Positions 32,703-46,248 are shown, counted from the stretch's first letter. The stretch: 64,000 nt of DNA from Mauremys mutica (GCF_020497125.1 NC_059075.1:60345321-60409320), one strand, 5' to 3'. Made by a program: numbers and translations. The notes: generated from the letters alone by a model not told the origin.

Positions 32703-34030
32703 ACTGCATGTGAGATATGGGCAGATAAGGACTTGTTCTTTCAACCACTTTGACAGTCACCTGTGGCACTCACAAAGATGTCACCACTCTTCTCAACACC
32801 CCTTTTAGTACAGATCTGACTTTACAGTCAGTAAGAAAATGACAAGCCTAAAAAGGTACACCAATAGTTCATATTCCCTACTGCAGGTTTCACCATTCTT
32901 TGTTCCCAACAGTTGAGGGAGTCAAGCCAGGAGGAGAGAATTTGACGCACGTGTTTCCAACATGAGTGCATTGTATTTCTCTGGTGATATATAAACAAGC
33001 CTGGGTGCATGACCATGGATGTGTGTTTAAAGGCATGTCTGCTGGCATATGAATGTGATACCAACAATAAAATAGTTATCATAAATCCATTATTCAGTGC
33101 CCTCTCTCCAAAGCACTTCAAGCGCACTGCAATAGTTAACAGAATACCCAGGAAGCCCACCAAAGAAAGACACAAAATCCAAACAGCTCAAACACCACAC
33201 AATAATAAATACTAAAAATAATAATAAACAATGCCTAGGGCCAGACTGTGAAATGCTGTTACTGACACTTCCATGGGACTAGTCATGGGAGTAACGGTTC
33301 ATCCATGGGCACTGAGGTTTCATGGTCTGGCCCACAAGACATGCCATTATTATAAACATGCAGGTTTACACCAGCAGCCATGTGTATGAACACCAGAGAT
33401 CAGGCAGATTGCGTTCTGCTGGAACTCCGTTGACCTCTGGGGGGGTTACATCAGGAATGGATTTGGCCCCAGGTGTTTAATAAATGAGAGAAACAAAAAG
33501 GGTTTAGGAAAAAGGGAGGAGAATATGGCAAAAAAAAAAAAAAAAAACTCCAGAGGACCTGGAACTCAACAAGCCTCAGGGAAGGGACAGTCCTGTTAGA
33601 AAGTATCTGGCGAGGAAAGAGTCCTCACTGAAACCATCACTCCCTGGCATATAGTAGGAGGGGATGCTCACCTCTGTGTAAGTTGTTGGTAAAAAAGGTC
33701 AAGAAAATCCCCCAAACTCTACCTGAGCCTTCTGCGGTCTTAGCTTGTTAAATGTCAGTTGCTGTTTGGGTCACTGGTGGAGCAGAAAATCTGTCCAGGA
33801 GAGAGCTGAAAGAATCACAGAATACCAACCATCCAATGACACAGTTCAGTTATGATCCTGGCTGTATGACAAAGATCTGTATGTCTGTAACAAGAAGGGA
33901 GAAGGAGAGACCTGCGGGAAGAGAACAACAAAGAGAGTAAGAAAGAAAACACACAACAGCACTCATAGTTTTACTCCTGCAGGAAGGGCCTGGGAGCTCC
34001 AGCATTCGCCTATAGTGACTTCTACTGATA
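32703..34030. other. Unassigned intergenic DNA with an A-run
   Basis: No exon recognised. An uninterrupted A-run lies at about 33530-33547. Confidence 0.35.
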
Positions 34031-34035
34031 GTCAC

Positions 34036-34205
34036 AGAGCCTAGCCATGGCAAAGCCCTACTAGGTCTTCTAGTCCGACCCTTCCAGTCCAGGAGCCTTC
34101 CCTGTTGTATATTTATTAGCAATTTAACCAGCCTGTGTTAAACCCATCAATTAAGAGGGCTTCCCCCATTTCCCTTGGGAGAGTCTTCCTTATCTGCAAG
34201 GTGTT
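34036..34205 (-). mobile_element. Old CR1 fragment
   Basis: 'tctagtccgacccttccagt' followed by 'ttaaacccatcaattaagag' and 'cttgggagagtcttccttat' follows the inverted CR1 tail pattern, but with much divergence. Confidence 0.5.
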
Positions 34206-35640
34206 TGGACATTACTGTGTTAGAGAACCACAGGCCACTCACATTTCAGATGTCTTCGTATGCAGCCCATTTAAAGTAATCATAAAGGGTGGGGGGGGAA
34301 TGTGCACAACAGGCATCTGAGTTGCAGGAAGATAGACCTGAAGCATAGATCTGCCTAAGTACAGAGAGATCTGCTCAGCAGCCTGGAGCAAAGAGATGGA
34401 TGTGCGTGGAATCCAGCGTTCTGGTTTGCATAGGGCAGGAAAACACACGTTCTCCTAGGTATTCCTATTCCTTTGAAGCACAGCGAACATAGAGCATTCT
34501 GGATGCAGTATTGCCAAGGGGGGACCATAGAGATCACATCAATGGAGGCAGAGGAAAGGCACCATGAACATGGCTGACCCCTGCTCCTTTGGGCATGGGG
34601 AGATCCCCATGGAGAGGCTAATTATGGTTATGATCTATGGATCTGTGCAATATGAAATGCGAAGAATGACCAACAGAATGTGGAATAAATGCATCACGTT
34701 AATATTAGGCTGTCTAGCACCAATTTTAGTTTTGTGCTGATCAGCCCCAGCGGTTAATGACTCTGTCTGGGGTTTCTTCCAGTTGCAAAAAAAATACTGT
34801 TGGGCTATTTGTTCAATGTGTCCACTGGGTAAGCATATTGTCACTGCAGTTTTAACAAGTGTTACAGAATTTACTATTTAAAACAACAGTCATAACAGTT
34901 TCATTTATAGTGTAAATTGCAAACTTGGATCATGATCAAACATTTCACTTATTGCATTTTATACTGTGCTCACCATCTGAAACTAATTTCATCAAATGTA
35001 TTGGCTTATTGTTTACAATCGGGCAAGTCCTACAAAATACTGAACTAACTGATAAAACAGTGTTAAACACCAGTGTAGCTCTACCGACTTTGTTGAAAGG
35101 TACCAAACACTGAGGGCAGAACGAAATCTTAAATCCAGAGCTGTTAGAGACCCCTGCTTGGCTCTGTTTCCGTTCACTGGCCCTGTGTGATGGAAGAGGG
35201 GAAAAGCATGTTTAGATTTACTTAGAACCACAATGTTTTATTATTTTATTTGTACACATGGGAGCACAGTAAGAAGTTTGTGTGTTTCCTACGGAAGATG
35301 AGGGTGTGTTTACTTAGCCTCTCGCTCATGCCAATTCCATGTTTATTTTATACTTATAAAGATAAAGATAGACACCTCAAAAGGTAGGAAATGCTAGAAT
35401 TAAGATTGCCTGTGAAACCTTAATTCGACCCCCTTGTGCATATTACATTATGATTCAGTCTTTAATTTTGTGATCACATTCTATTTTTTCTACAGGATTC
35501 CTGCCTCATTCAGTGCAGAGGGTGCATCGTGTTCACTTAATAGGAAGCTATTTCATATTTATTTTTATCCTCATCATTCAGTGTTTGGACCCATGCCACA
35601 TGTACTGCACATTTTCTAAACCCTGCACTGAATACAGAAT
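34206..35640. other. Unassigned intergenic DNA
   Basis: No exon or repeat recognised. Confidence 0.35.
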
Positions 35641-35644
35641 TAAC

Positions 35645-36065
35645 TTCCCCATGGGCTTTTCAATGGTGCTCATGGTAGTCTTATCCTCAGCTTACAGAGG
35701 GGGAACTGAGGCATAAAGTTATTAATGTCAGAAGTGTCCACTAATTCTGGGCTCCAATATGAGACTCCCAGATCCTGATTTTTCAAAGTACTTAGCATTA
35801 TGTAGCTCTTTATATGTTCAGAACACAGCTCTCACTAACTCCATCTGCAGCTGTGAGTGCTCAGCACTCCTGTACATGAGACGCCAGAGTGTCAAACTGG
35901 GTACCCAGAAAATGAGGAACATGCAACACAATTAGTGGCCATCTGTAAAAAGTTTGGTTTAAGTGACTTGCCCAGCATCGCATAAGAACTCTGTGGCAGA
36001 TGCAGGGACAGAATCCAATTCTCCAGGATAACATTCAACAGCCTGAACCATGAAACCACCCTTTC
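35645..36065 (-). repeat. MIR-like SINE fragments
   Basis: 'cttacagagggggaactgag' at about 35690 and 'aagtgacttgcccagcatcg' at about 35960 are typical of the inverted MIR core. Both are eroded and may be one or two insertions. Confidence 0.5.
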
Positions 36066-36204
36066 TATTCCTGCAGTTCCCTGCCTCAATCATTTATTTA
36101 CAGATCTTCCAACTTCTGCAACAAATGAGGTAGGATTCTTGTCCAACAGTCTCCATCACTACACAGCCCGGATTCACCTCTAGAGCAGGTATCACTATAG
36201 GAGG

Positions 36205-36799
36205 TGTGACAGGGGCAGGCCAGATGGCTACAAGAGCGTGGTCGAAGGTAGATACATTAGCTCCAGGTTAAGCATATCCCTTTACCCTGGGTAAGATAAC
36301 AGGGGCTATTCCAGAACCCTCAGGAACTTTCTAGAACTAATTAAGGCAGGCAGGCAGGCTATTAGGACACCTGTAGCCAATTGGGAAGTTACTAGAATTA
36401 ATTAAGGCTAATCAGGACACCTGGTATAAAAAGGCTCTCACTCCAGTGACTGAGGGTGTGTGTAAGGAGCTGGGAGTGAGAGGATGTGCTGCTGGAGGAC
36501 TGAGGAGTACAAGCATTAACAGACACCAGGAGGAAGGTCCTGTGGTGAGGACAAAGAAGGTGTTGGGAGGAGGACATGGGGAAGTAGCCTAGGGAATTGT
36601 AGCTGTCGTGTAGCTGTTCCAGAAGGCACTCTAGACAGCTGCAGTCCACAGGCCCTGGGCTGGAACCTGGGGTAGAGGGTGGGCCCGGGTTCCCCACAAA
36701 ACCTCCCAACTCCTGATCCAACACAGAAGGATCTCTGAGGCTAGCAAAATCCGCCAATAAGCGCAGGACTCACCAAGGTAGAGGAGGAACTTTGTGACA
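36205..36799 (+). mobile_element. Solo LTR, 595 bp, same family as 29.9 kb
   Basis: It begins TGTGACAGGGGCAGG and ends ACTTTGTGACA, with TG..CA ends and a 4-bp duplication GAGG at 36201-36204 and 36800-36803. A TATA-like 'ggtataaaaaggc' lies at about 36422-36434, as expected for the LTR promoter. No internal genes adjoin it. Both LTRs of this family in the window have their own target duplication, so they are independent insertions rather than the two ends of one element. Confidence 0.9.
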
Positions 36800-36803
36800 G
36801 AGG

Positions 36804-38340
36804 ATGAGACTCACACGTTGCAGTGGGTTTCCAGATATTTGTGGCCAGCAGAGGAATTTTGAGACTCAGGAATATTGGGTACCATTCCAGGCTTTGGAAG
36901 GGAGTGTGCTGTTGCAGTCACAGACCTTGCTAAGCCCTGTCCTCCGCAAGCCTGTCCTTTTTTGCTCCCATCTTCTAGCATGTCCCTTCGCCACCCAGTT
37001 TGTTGAGCGTAACAGGGCATTTGGACAAAGTAAATGAAGGAGGCCAGGAGTACACTTCCATGCCCTCTGAAACAAAGAGGCCATCAATCTGCGAGCATGT
37101 AAAGGACAGGCAGCAAGTGAGAGAGAACACATCTGGGGAAGACAATTGACAGAAATATTGATGCCCCCGCCCACTGCTATTTTTAATGAAAATTCTGTCC
37201 AATTAAGCTGACCATGCACAGACACATCGCTGGGAACTTTAGGCAGCTAATAAATTATTCAAGCCCTCTCTGGAAATATCATTTGTTTTGAGACTGATTT
37301 ATGGGCAGCAGCAACAAGCCAAAAAACAATTACATTCAGATTCTTTAAGGGGAACACTGCAGAGAACAGACCCAGACTTTATAACTAGAACAAAAAACAA
37401 AACCATCTCAGGTCAAAACTGACTATATTTGCTTCCTCAGAGACCCCAACATGGGATCAGATCCTGACAACACACGTGCCATAACTTTACTCACTTGAAT
37501 AGTCCCCTGAAGTCAATAGGCCTGATTCTCTTGCTGCCCTGCACCATGTACACCAGTGCAAAGTGGGTGTAAAAACATCCTAACCCAGAATGTTCTAGGG
37601 AAACCAGGAACATTAGTGTCCCCAAATGTTTGTTCCAGGAATATCCAGACTGGTATGTACAAGGGTGTTAGGCAACTCGAGTTAACCAGCAATCAACTAG
37701 AGATAAAACTCTAGTGTAGACATATCAGTTGAGTTGTATCTTACCCCACAAGTAGCTCCACTGACGTCAGTGGAACTATTCTCAGTGCAAAGTACAAATC
37801 CACACAGGTAAAGATATCACAGTCTGGTCACTAATGACAAGAGTCTCGGCCTGCGATTTGAATGAGTTGTAAAAGTTATCTGTCAGCACAGTGACCCTCC
37901 TTCCAACGTGGTGAGAGACCAGAACCCAGAATTGGGAAATTTCATTCACCTGATTTTCAGTTCCTCCATCATAGTTTCATGGGCCCTCACTTTGATTTGG
38001 GGCTGACCTGCACCATGCACAGCTCAGGAGGGGAGGTGAAGGTGCCTACACCACCTTTGTGACCCTGGATTCTGGGTAGCTGAGACTGGTTCCCAGTTTA
38101 ATTGATGACTAGTGCTTCTCCCCTGCCCACCCTACTCCCCAGAAGCCATGTCAGTTATAAGACAGTCTGGTAGTTTTAGCTATTACTGGGTGGTTGTTGT
38201 TTTTTCAAACTTTCTTTTTAAAATTTGTGTGCTGTTAGTGCTAGTGAAACCTACCAATCTGGTGGCCCTAGAGAGTAAAGTCCTCCATCAAAACTAACAT
38301 CAGTAGTAATGCTACTGAGTGAGATCTGCCCATGAAAAAC
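36804..38340. other. Unassigned intergenic DNA
   Basis: No exon recognised. A short palindromic interspersed word ('ccactgacgtcagtgg') occurs at about 37.75 kb. Confidence 0.35.
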
Positions 38341-38359
38341 GCTACGTAGAAAAAAGTAC

Positions 38360-38520
38360 TTTACACCAACAGGTAACTGTTATTATCCCTTTTTACAGGA
38401 GGGACAACCAATTTGCCCAAAGTCACCCAGAGCCAGAAGAGATCCCAGCACCTTCTTCCCCCATCAGCTCCATCACCAGCCCTCCCATTAACATTGCATG
38501 CCCTCATCTGGCCAATGGAT
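38360..38520 (-). repeat. MIR-like SINE fragment
   Basis: 'ttattatccctttttacagg' followed by 'aatttgcccaaagtcaccca' matches the inverted MIR core. Confidence 0.5.
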
Positions 38521-38689
38521 GCTAACTGTGACATACCTGGCCAGGACAGGACAGCTATTTTCAGATCTCCTGTTGTTCCCATCTAACAAGTTCCCATCCT
38601 CCACAGGTTCCCATTGGAGGCATTCACAGTAATGGCTCCTGACCTGTCAACTCATACCTGCATTGGTTTACAATGGGAGGGCTACCTAC

Positions 38690-38820
38690 CTAGAATTTTA
38701 AGTAATAGGACATGGAAAAGGACTTCTGGGTTATCTACTTCCAAACCTAGCATGGAGCAGGACTGTTCACTACACTCTAATCCCTCAGGTGTTTTATCTA
38801 ATTTACTGTCAAAAAAACAA
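38690..38820 (-). mobile_element. Very old CR1-like fragment
   Basis: 'aaaaggacttctgggttatc' and 'agcatggagcaggactgttc' recall the inverted CR1 3' end. Weak support. Confidence 0.35.
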
Positions 38821-39184
38821 AAACAGATTTTTTTTTAAAATGTTCCTACTGCATTACTAACACTAATGATTTTTATTGTTAACACAGAAAGAACCTTCAA
38901 AATCCTCATTTATTTTTCACCGTGTATGCAGCTTGTTTACTTCTTGCAATTCCTTCAGCTTGTACTGTGACACTACCACAGATGGGTCTCTTGAGTCAGT
39001 TTCAGTTTCTCCCTATAGCTCACTCATTTGACCCCCCAGGGTCTCATGCCCCGGCATACTACTGTTTTGTTTAGGTTTCCAGCACTGCAGGGGATTGGAA
39101 AAATAAGACTTTTTTTAAAAAAGAAGTTTGTATTCAATAAGAGCTGCAAAAAATAATGAAAAAAATTCTATTCACCCTGGTTTA

Positions 39185-40205
39185 GTAAAACTATTAGGGC
39201 TTTTGATGGCAATCCTAGGATGCATCAGGCAAAGTATTTCCAGTAGAGATAGTTACCACCATTATAGAAGGTACTGGTGAAACTTCATCTGGAATACTGG
39301 GAGCAACTCTGGTTTCCCATGTTTAGGAAAGATGAATTCAAAGTAGAACAGATGCAGAGAAGAGCTATTAGAATAATCACAGGAACGGAGAACCTTCCTT
39401 ACAAGAGGAGACTTAAGTAGCTTGGCTTGTTTAGCCTAACCAAACCAAGGCTGAGAGGAGAGATGATTGTTCTCTATAAACACATCAAAGGGATACACAT
39501 CAGGGAAAGAGAGGAGTTATTTAAGTTATGGGTCAATGATGGCACAAGAACAAATGGATATAAGCTGGCCATCAACAAGTTTTAGGCTTGAAATTAGATG
39601 AAACTTTCTTACCATCAGAAGGGTGAAATTCTAAAACAGCTTTCCATGGGGATCAGTGTGGGGGGTAAAAAAAAAAATCATACTTGTTTTAATACTCAGC
39701 TTCATAAGTTTATGGAGGGGATGGTATGATGACATTGTCTACAATGGCATGTGGCCCACCTGTGACTGCATTTAGCAAATATCTACAATGGCCAGCGATG
39801 GGACTCGAGAAAGGGAGAGCTCTATACTACAGAGTTACTGTACAGAGAATTCTTTCCCAGGTGTCTGGGTGGTGGGTCTTGCCCACATGCTCAGGGTCTC
39901 ACTGATCACTGTATTTGGGGTCATAAAGGAATTTTCCCCCAGGTCAGATTGGCAGAGACCCTGCAGGTTTTTCACCTTCCTCGGCAGAATGGGGTCTGGG
40001 TCACTTGCTGTTTGAATTAGAGTAAATGGTGGATTCTCTAACTTGAAGTTTTTAAGTCATGATTTGAGGACTTCAGTAACTCGGCCAGATGTTACGGGCC
40101 TACTGCCAGAGTGGGTGGGTGAGGTTCTGTGGCCTGCAATGTGCAGGTCAGACTAGATGATCATGATGGTGCTTTCTCGCCTTAAAGTCTATGAATCTAT
40201 GACTG
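39185..40205 (+). mobile_element. CR1 LINE 3' part
   Basis: 'aatcctaggatgcatcaggc', 'catctggaatactgggagca', 'gcttggcttgtttagcctaa' and 'gaaactttcttaccatcaga', ending 'gtcagactagatgatcatga' and 'aaagtctatgaatctatgac'. This is the plus-strand C-terminal ORF2 remnant plus 3' UTR of CR1, with broken frames. It spans about 1 kb and is one of the longer copies here. Confidence 0.9.
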
Positions 40206-41535
40206 CAACTTAAACTGGTATAAACAGAGGGTGAATCAGCCCCCTGTTCTACATTTTGGACCTAAATTATTTGACATTATCCCTCTAAACACCTCTAGAG
40301 ATGGTGCCAAAAGAAGCCTGAGATCATCTTAATACCTAATTGCCCCATTGTTAAGCAATTATTTTTACCATGTAACCTAAATTTGACTTTTTCATTTCAC
40401 AAGCATTGAGTAAACCAAGCAACACAGTTCATTTGGGACAGGAATTTAAGAATTCCTTTTGGGAGCTAAATTGGGGCCAAAATTTTGCTTTGTAATGAGC
40501 ATTTCAGCAATTAGAGACTGGCACGGGGGTAGATTTTACACAAAGTATACTAGACCCCCGCTCCCTTCAAAACAGTCCAAGGCCAAATTAAGGCCATCTG
40601 GACTGTGCTGGCAAGACTGGATTCTGAAGGCCTCATTCCTGGAAATGACCCAGGACTGTCCCATCACTCAGGAATTCAGTCTCAAAGTCCAGTATTATTA
40701 GGTGTTAAAATTCAGCATTGGTTAAATGTGCCAGAATGACAGGCCTGGAGGCCTCCATGTATCTAAAGAACGGATACAAAATAGGCAGCAGTAGTGCAAG
40801 TCTCACCATCTGGCCTATATGTCTCAAAGGCGATTTGACAGAGCTCCATCTAGAAGTAAAAGAGCACACTTCCATCTCCATCCCATTCAGTCCTTAGTCC
40901 TGCTGCTGAGACACTCAGCAGCAAAAATGCCCATCAGTGTAGGCTGTTATGGTGGGTTTTGTGCTGTGTATGCCTGTCCACCAGGAACTGAATAGAAACA
41001 GCCAACTAATTTCACCAAACACCCATCAGAAGGGAACAACTTTGATCATTTTCAGCCTGTGCTGGATTTAAATTAGTGACTTTGAGTTAGAAGGCTCCTT
41101 AGCCTATCACCAATGAGATATCCCATGATTCATTTAGAGTCTTGGAAATAGAGGCTACCTGTTCTTGGGGATCACTGCTCTAAGGCTGGTAGCACTGCTT
41201 CTCAAGAGCCATTCCAAAATGTTTGGAATAATGTACCAGACATAATTTATCTCCTTTTCTGAACACGTTGTTTACATGGTGTTGAAAAAAAACATCAGAA
41301 TGCTAATGTAAGCTATGGCACAGCCATTCCATTGCTCTCTGGAAACTGCACACGATCACTAAAGACTATTAAGATACCCAACCAACTGCATAGAGTTCAC
41401 ACAAACTGTAGGACACAGACTGCAAAAGTGAGCCCATCACTCCCAAAATGAAGGGAAGTACAACCTCCCTAAGCTCGCCTACTACTCTGAGCATTTCAAC
41501 TGTTTGAGACTGTCACGGTGCTAAGTTTTAATATG
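40206..41535. other. Unassigned intergenic DNA
   Basis: No exon or repeat recognised. Confidence 0.35.
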
Positions 41536-41539
41536 TAAT

Positions 41540-41760
41540 AACAATAACGAGTTCTTGTATAGACCGTTTCATTAGAAGATCTCAAAGCACATTACACATG
41601 AGGTCACTAGCATTATCCCCATTTTGCAGATTAGGAAATTGAGACTCATGGAAGGGAAAGGACTTGCCCAAGGTCACTCACCAACCGAGCCATGAATAGA
41701 AGCCAGGTCTCCTGAGCCCCAGTTCAGGGCTCTATCCACTGGACCACACAGCTTCTCATT
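41540..41760 (-). repeat. MIR SINE
   Basis: 'ttatccccattttgcagatt', 'gaaattgagactcatggaag' and 'gacttgcccaaggtcactca' give the inverted MIR core and flank; the end 'ccactggaccacacagcttc' also fits. MIR-type elements are ancient amniote SINEs. Confidence 0.8.
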
Positions 41761-42329
41761 AGGTTCTTTAAACTACTGTCTACGGGTTAGATCTTGCAAA
41801 GTTCTGAGACCTTTCTATTGGACTTGGTGAGAACTGAAGTCCAGGGCACTCGCAATGTCATGGGAGCTGCTCACAGGATCTGATCTGATAGGCAAAAGGC
41901 CCAAAGCTCCAAACTCAGCTCCTGAGCACTTTAGATTAGTTTGAAGTTTTAAAAATACAAAACAAAATCTTCCTAGAGACAAACTATTCCAGACCCTTAC
42001 AGGAGGCAGCCTTGAAACTATGAGGGAAATCTAAATTTAACTCTCGCTTTCAGAAGTCCTGCTGCCCACAGGCTATATCTCCCAGTATGCTGCAGTCATT
42101 AATCTCCCCATGTCCAGCACTAACGCAGACTTCATCTCTGATTCAGCTTTCCCTCGGTAAGCCCTTCATACCAACAGACTAATTTGACTGATTATTCGAG
42201 TTTACTCCAATAGGTAGAGGGAGGAAGAGAGACAAAGATCGTTTTGTTCCTACTCTTCTCAACACTTGGCACTCAGATTACTGGTGACAGAGCCACAGAA
42301 ACAGACAGAGACTGTTGTCAACTCACAGT

Positions 42330-42337
42330 TTTATTGT
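42330..42337 (-). terminator. Possible minus-strand poly(A) signal
   Basis: 'gttttatt' reads AATAAAAC on the minus strand. It could end an unrecognised minus-strand transcript, or be chance. No coding exon was identified to its right. Confidence 0.15.
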
Positions 42338-42559
42338 AAGCCTTGTGACATTTGTTGTTGTTCTTAAAGCTCCTGGAGTCACGTGTACACGAGAATCTTA
42401 CCTTTCATTTTAAAAACAACAAATGTCTAGTCCTTATAGCTACAGAGGAAAGCTTGAAAACAGGAACCCTACAGGCTCAAAATGCAGAAGACAAATAAAA
42501 AGAACCCCCAGGTTATTATTTATCAAAATCTCATGATGGTAGCGGGAAACGATTCTTCA

Positions 42560-42700
42560 TGATTTTTAAATGTGTGCGCTAAACTCTTTGGGGCAGGGGT
42601 CATCTTTTTGTTCTGTGTTTGCACAGCACCTAGCTCAATGGAGTCCTCGTCCAGGACGAGGGCTCCTGGGTGCTCCAATAATACAAATACTGAGCTATAC
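42560..42700 (-). repeat. Interspersed repeat ('ggcaggggtcatctt' family)
   Basis: 'ctaaactctttggggcaggg' followed by 'gtttgcacagcacctagctc' and 'gggctcctgggtgctccaat'. It is the reverse of the repeats at 52.84 and 58.86 kb. Family name unknown to me. Confidence 0.6.
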
Positions 42701-45320
42701 CTATCTAGAGATAGTCAGCTAGATAATCAAACCCAGCTGTTATTTCTTCATTATGCCTCAAGAGAAAAAACACTAAACACAAAACTTTTCATATCACTGA
42801 CAAATGCAAAACATTAACTACAACTGTATAAAATCTTTACAAGGAAAAAGAAACAAGTGTTGCCACGTGTCCTGCATGGAGCTGCACAGGAGTCTACGTG
42901 GCTTGGTAAAGGGCAGAGGGGGGCTTGGCAAGGTGTGGTCATGCAACAATGGTTGAAAGAGCAGGGTAGGGAGACCGGCAGAGTTTATGCCCATTTCTTC
43001 TGCAACAGCGGGCGGGGGAGGAAATGCAGGCAGCTGTGAAAGCCATTGACTTCCACATGTTTATAAAGTGTGTAAATCACCACAACCACAAAGCTGTTTT
43101 TTAAGAAATGTGGCTAACAATAAACAAATAGATAAAGGGTCTGACCTAAAGGGGAAGCAGTGTGGAAGTTGCTGGAGTGTCCTGCTTCCTCCTCAGCCCT
43201 TTTCAAGGGCATGGCTTGGGAGATGGCTCCTAGCTGGTTCGAGCTCACGGTTTTACCTCACATTTTCATGGACGTGATTCTAGTACATACTTCTGCTCTG
43301 CCCTTTCCTTCATTCTTCACCTTCCTCTGTTGCATTCCTAGCCTTCTCCTCCTCACTGCTATTCTTCACCACTCATTCTGTTTCCCTTTTCACTTCCTTC
43401 TGTAGTTCTCCGTACCTTTCTCGCCCCTCCCTACATGGCCTTGCTGCTTCTCTTGTCCTTCACCCTCCCTATCAGTCCCCTCTCTAGACAATCTGACAGA
43501 TTCTTGATCCTAAGTGTGGCTACATAAATGTGTATCTGTACTGTACGCACAATCCTATAGGCATAAGCATGTGCCTTTACAGGACACACTGTTCTAAAGG
43601 CCCAGGCTTGCAGACTTGGTGCATAAACAACACTTGGCTGTTAATACCTAATTCTCCTTCCTCTAGGAATATAGTTGTATTTCTTATTACATTTGCTGTC
43701 TAAAACTCTCCCCTCCCATGTCCAACTCCCTCACTCCCTTCCCTGGCTCTGCCACCCTGGGAGTGCGTGACAGGAGCTGGGAGGAAAGGGAAATGAAAGC
43801 AGTAAACAGTGATCAGATCCAGAATTTACTGCCCTGGCCTTCGTGACTGCAGTCCCCAGCTCCTCAACGGCCAATTTTTTCACACGCAAAATTCAGCTGG
43901 AGTTGCCCCTGGGTCAGGTTCCCTTTTTGCAGCCAACTCTGCATGTAATGTTTGGAGAGGGGGAGGAGAGCTCCCAGAATGACTACGCAGTCTCCAAACA
44001 CAGATGCAGGAGGCCACGCTCCAAAACACACTCTCACTCTCTGTCTCCCTCCCTCACTCACACTGGCCAAGCTGGGAATAATTATGAATGACAGTGCTCT
44101 GCAGACTGGAATGGATTGAATTACACACAGGCACACAGATGGTGCGCAAGCTGAAATCCTGCTGTAAAACTGGGAAGCTGACTCACATTGTAAAGCCTTA
44201 ATGATGTTCCAGCCCCAACACAGAGAAATATGGAGGGACAAGACAAACCCCAAAAAAATCACAAGACTTGGTACTGACTGGCACCCTTGATGGAGGTCGC
44301 TGTGAGAGGTGATGGAAAAAATGATCCTTTGGCTAAACTACCCAATTAACCCTAAAGTAAGTCCCTCAAGGCATTACTACACAGGGCAGAGATAAGACAG
44401 CTTGGGCGTCTTGTTCGAAGAGTGATATGCACTGAAACCACTGATATGTGTTGCAACCTTAAAGTTTTTTATTTGGGAATTGCCTTTGGTTTTACAATAG
44501 CCATAACATAGGACTGGGGAGAAAAGAAAACTTGGCAGGGGAATTCCCCCTTCTTCCCTGAAGTCTGCAGATGGGGAGTGTCACTAATTAAGATCCTTTG
44601 GAAAGGAGCCTGTCCCCTGTGGCCCTTAGGAATTGCACAGTAGTAGGGCTCTCTCTGTGTGTGTAAGTGCATCAGCCCTATGGGGAAGCTTTATGAGGTC
44701 TGTTGCAGCTCCTTGAGCCTTACAATTTTTAGGAGGTTTGTTGTTCAGGTGCCACAAAAGGACCCAGTAAGCTGCCAGATCTGACTGGCTGAGCATTTCC
44801 TGGGGCTTGGGGAGCTCTTAGCTGGGGCAGAGACAGCATACTCAGCCCCTGTGCCACTCCCCAACAACTCAGCCCCAATAGCATGTTAGGGTGGACAGGT
44901 ACATCAGGGAGGAAGGAGCAGTGGGCTGCTGTGCACTGCATTCCAGCTGTGCTTCAGTGTATGCTATGTCTACACTGCTTAGTAAACTCGGGTCTGTGGG
45001 ACCTTGCCTGCTGACTTGGTGTTTCCAAGCCCGTGGTTGGGCGTCCACACTGCACTATAAACCCAGCCATGACCTCCCAGCCATGCTGACCAGTCCATAC
45101 TGCACTACATAGACCCTCACAAGACATACTTTATATAAAGATTTTTACAATAGTGTGTAGGGTATGGACTCAGGGTGTAGCAGAGGCCTGGCCAGCCATG
45201 AGTAATTTACATATGCAGGGAGGCCTCAACTTTTGGAAGATAGAATTAGGGACATAATTGAACCATCAGGTTGAAAACAGAATATTTGTGTTAAATAAGG
45301 TAAGTAAATGTCAGTAGGTT
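42701..45320. other. Unassigned intergenic DNA
   Basis: No exon recognised. A pyrimidine-rich stretch lies at 43.2-43.5 kb, and a possible MITE piece at about 44.96-45.10 kb begins 'gctatgtctacactgcttag'. Confidence 0.35.
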
Positions 45321-45324
45321 AAGA

Positions 45325-45795
45325 AGACATAAGAACGGCCATACTGGCTCAGACCAATGGTACATATAGCCCAGTATCCTGTCTTCCAACAGTGGCCAAT
45401 GCCAGGTGCCCTGGGGGAATGAACAGAACAGGTAAATCACCAAGTGATCCATCCCCCATTTCCAGCTTCTGGCAAACAGAGGTTAGGGATACCATCCCTG
45501 TCCATCCTGACTAATAGCCATTGATGGACCTATCCTCCATGAATTTATCTAGTTCTTTTTTTGAATCCTATTATTGTCTTGGCCTTCACAACATCCTCTG
45601 GCAAGGAGTTCCACAGGTTGACTGTGTGTTGTGTGAAAAAAATAAATACTTCCTTTTGTTTGTTTTAAACCTGCTGCCCATTAGTTTCATTTGGTGACCC
45701 CTTGTTCTTGTGTTAAGAGAAGATGTACATAACACTTCCTTATTTAATCTCTTCACACCAGTCATAGACCTCTATCATATCCCTGCTTAGTCGTC
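45325..45795 (-). mobile_element. CR1 LINE 3' end
   Basis: The inverted CR1 tail begins 'agaacggccatactggctca' and runs through 'gtggccaatgccaggtgccc', 'cttcacaacatcctctggca', 'cttccttttgtttgttttaa' and 'ttggtgaccccttgttcttg'. Well preserved compared with other copies. Confidence 0.9.
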
Positions 45796-46230
45796 TGACA
45801 TAATTGCTGAGCAAACTAAGATAAGAGAGAGAACACCCATATTTACTATGAACTATCTAACAAGGGACAAAATAAGTTAGGATTGTAGAGATGAAGTAAA
45901 GAGGAAGTCAAAACATAGACAATGCGTGGACAGTGCATGCTGCACAGGGATTGGTTTCTGCAAAGTAAACAAGCCAGTCCAAAAAGTGTGATGCAATATA
46001 TAGTAAATGCAATGAGATGTGTAATGTATATAAAGGGAGAGGGTTTCTGTGTAACTCTGGAGCTATGATGTACCTTGCATCCAACCCCTACCCCCTGCAT
46101 TTGAATCTGATCAACTCAGCCTAGCACTGCTGTATGCCACATCAAGATACCTGAGTGACGAAGTCTGGAGCCAAACCGAGTTCTTGGGAAAACAAGTAGA
46201 CAGAGGTCTCGGAGGAAATCCAAACATAAG

Positions 46231-46248
46231 TGGTGCCATGACTCAACC
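46231..46248 (+). other. Retroviral primer-binding site (tRNA-His-like)
   Basis: 'tggtgccatgactc' starts five bases after the 5' LTR end. It differs at one base from the usual His-type start. Primer assignment is from recall of the motif. Confidence 0.6.

Noticed and set aside
29904..36799. One full-length LTR retrotransposon between the 29.9- and 36.2-kb LTRs
   Set aside because: Each LTR has its own 4-bp duplication, and the sequence between holds no gag or pol, only other repeats.
42330..42817. 3' end of a minus-strand host gene
   Set aside because: The poly(A)-like hexamer is isolated and the adjacent sequence is an interspersed repeat; no exon found.
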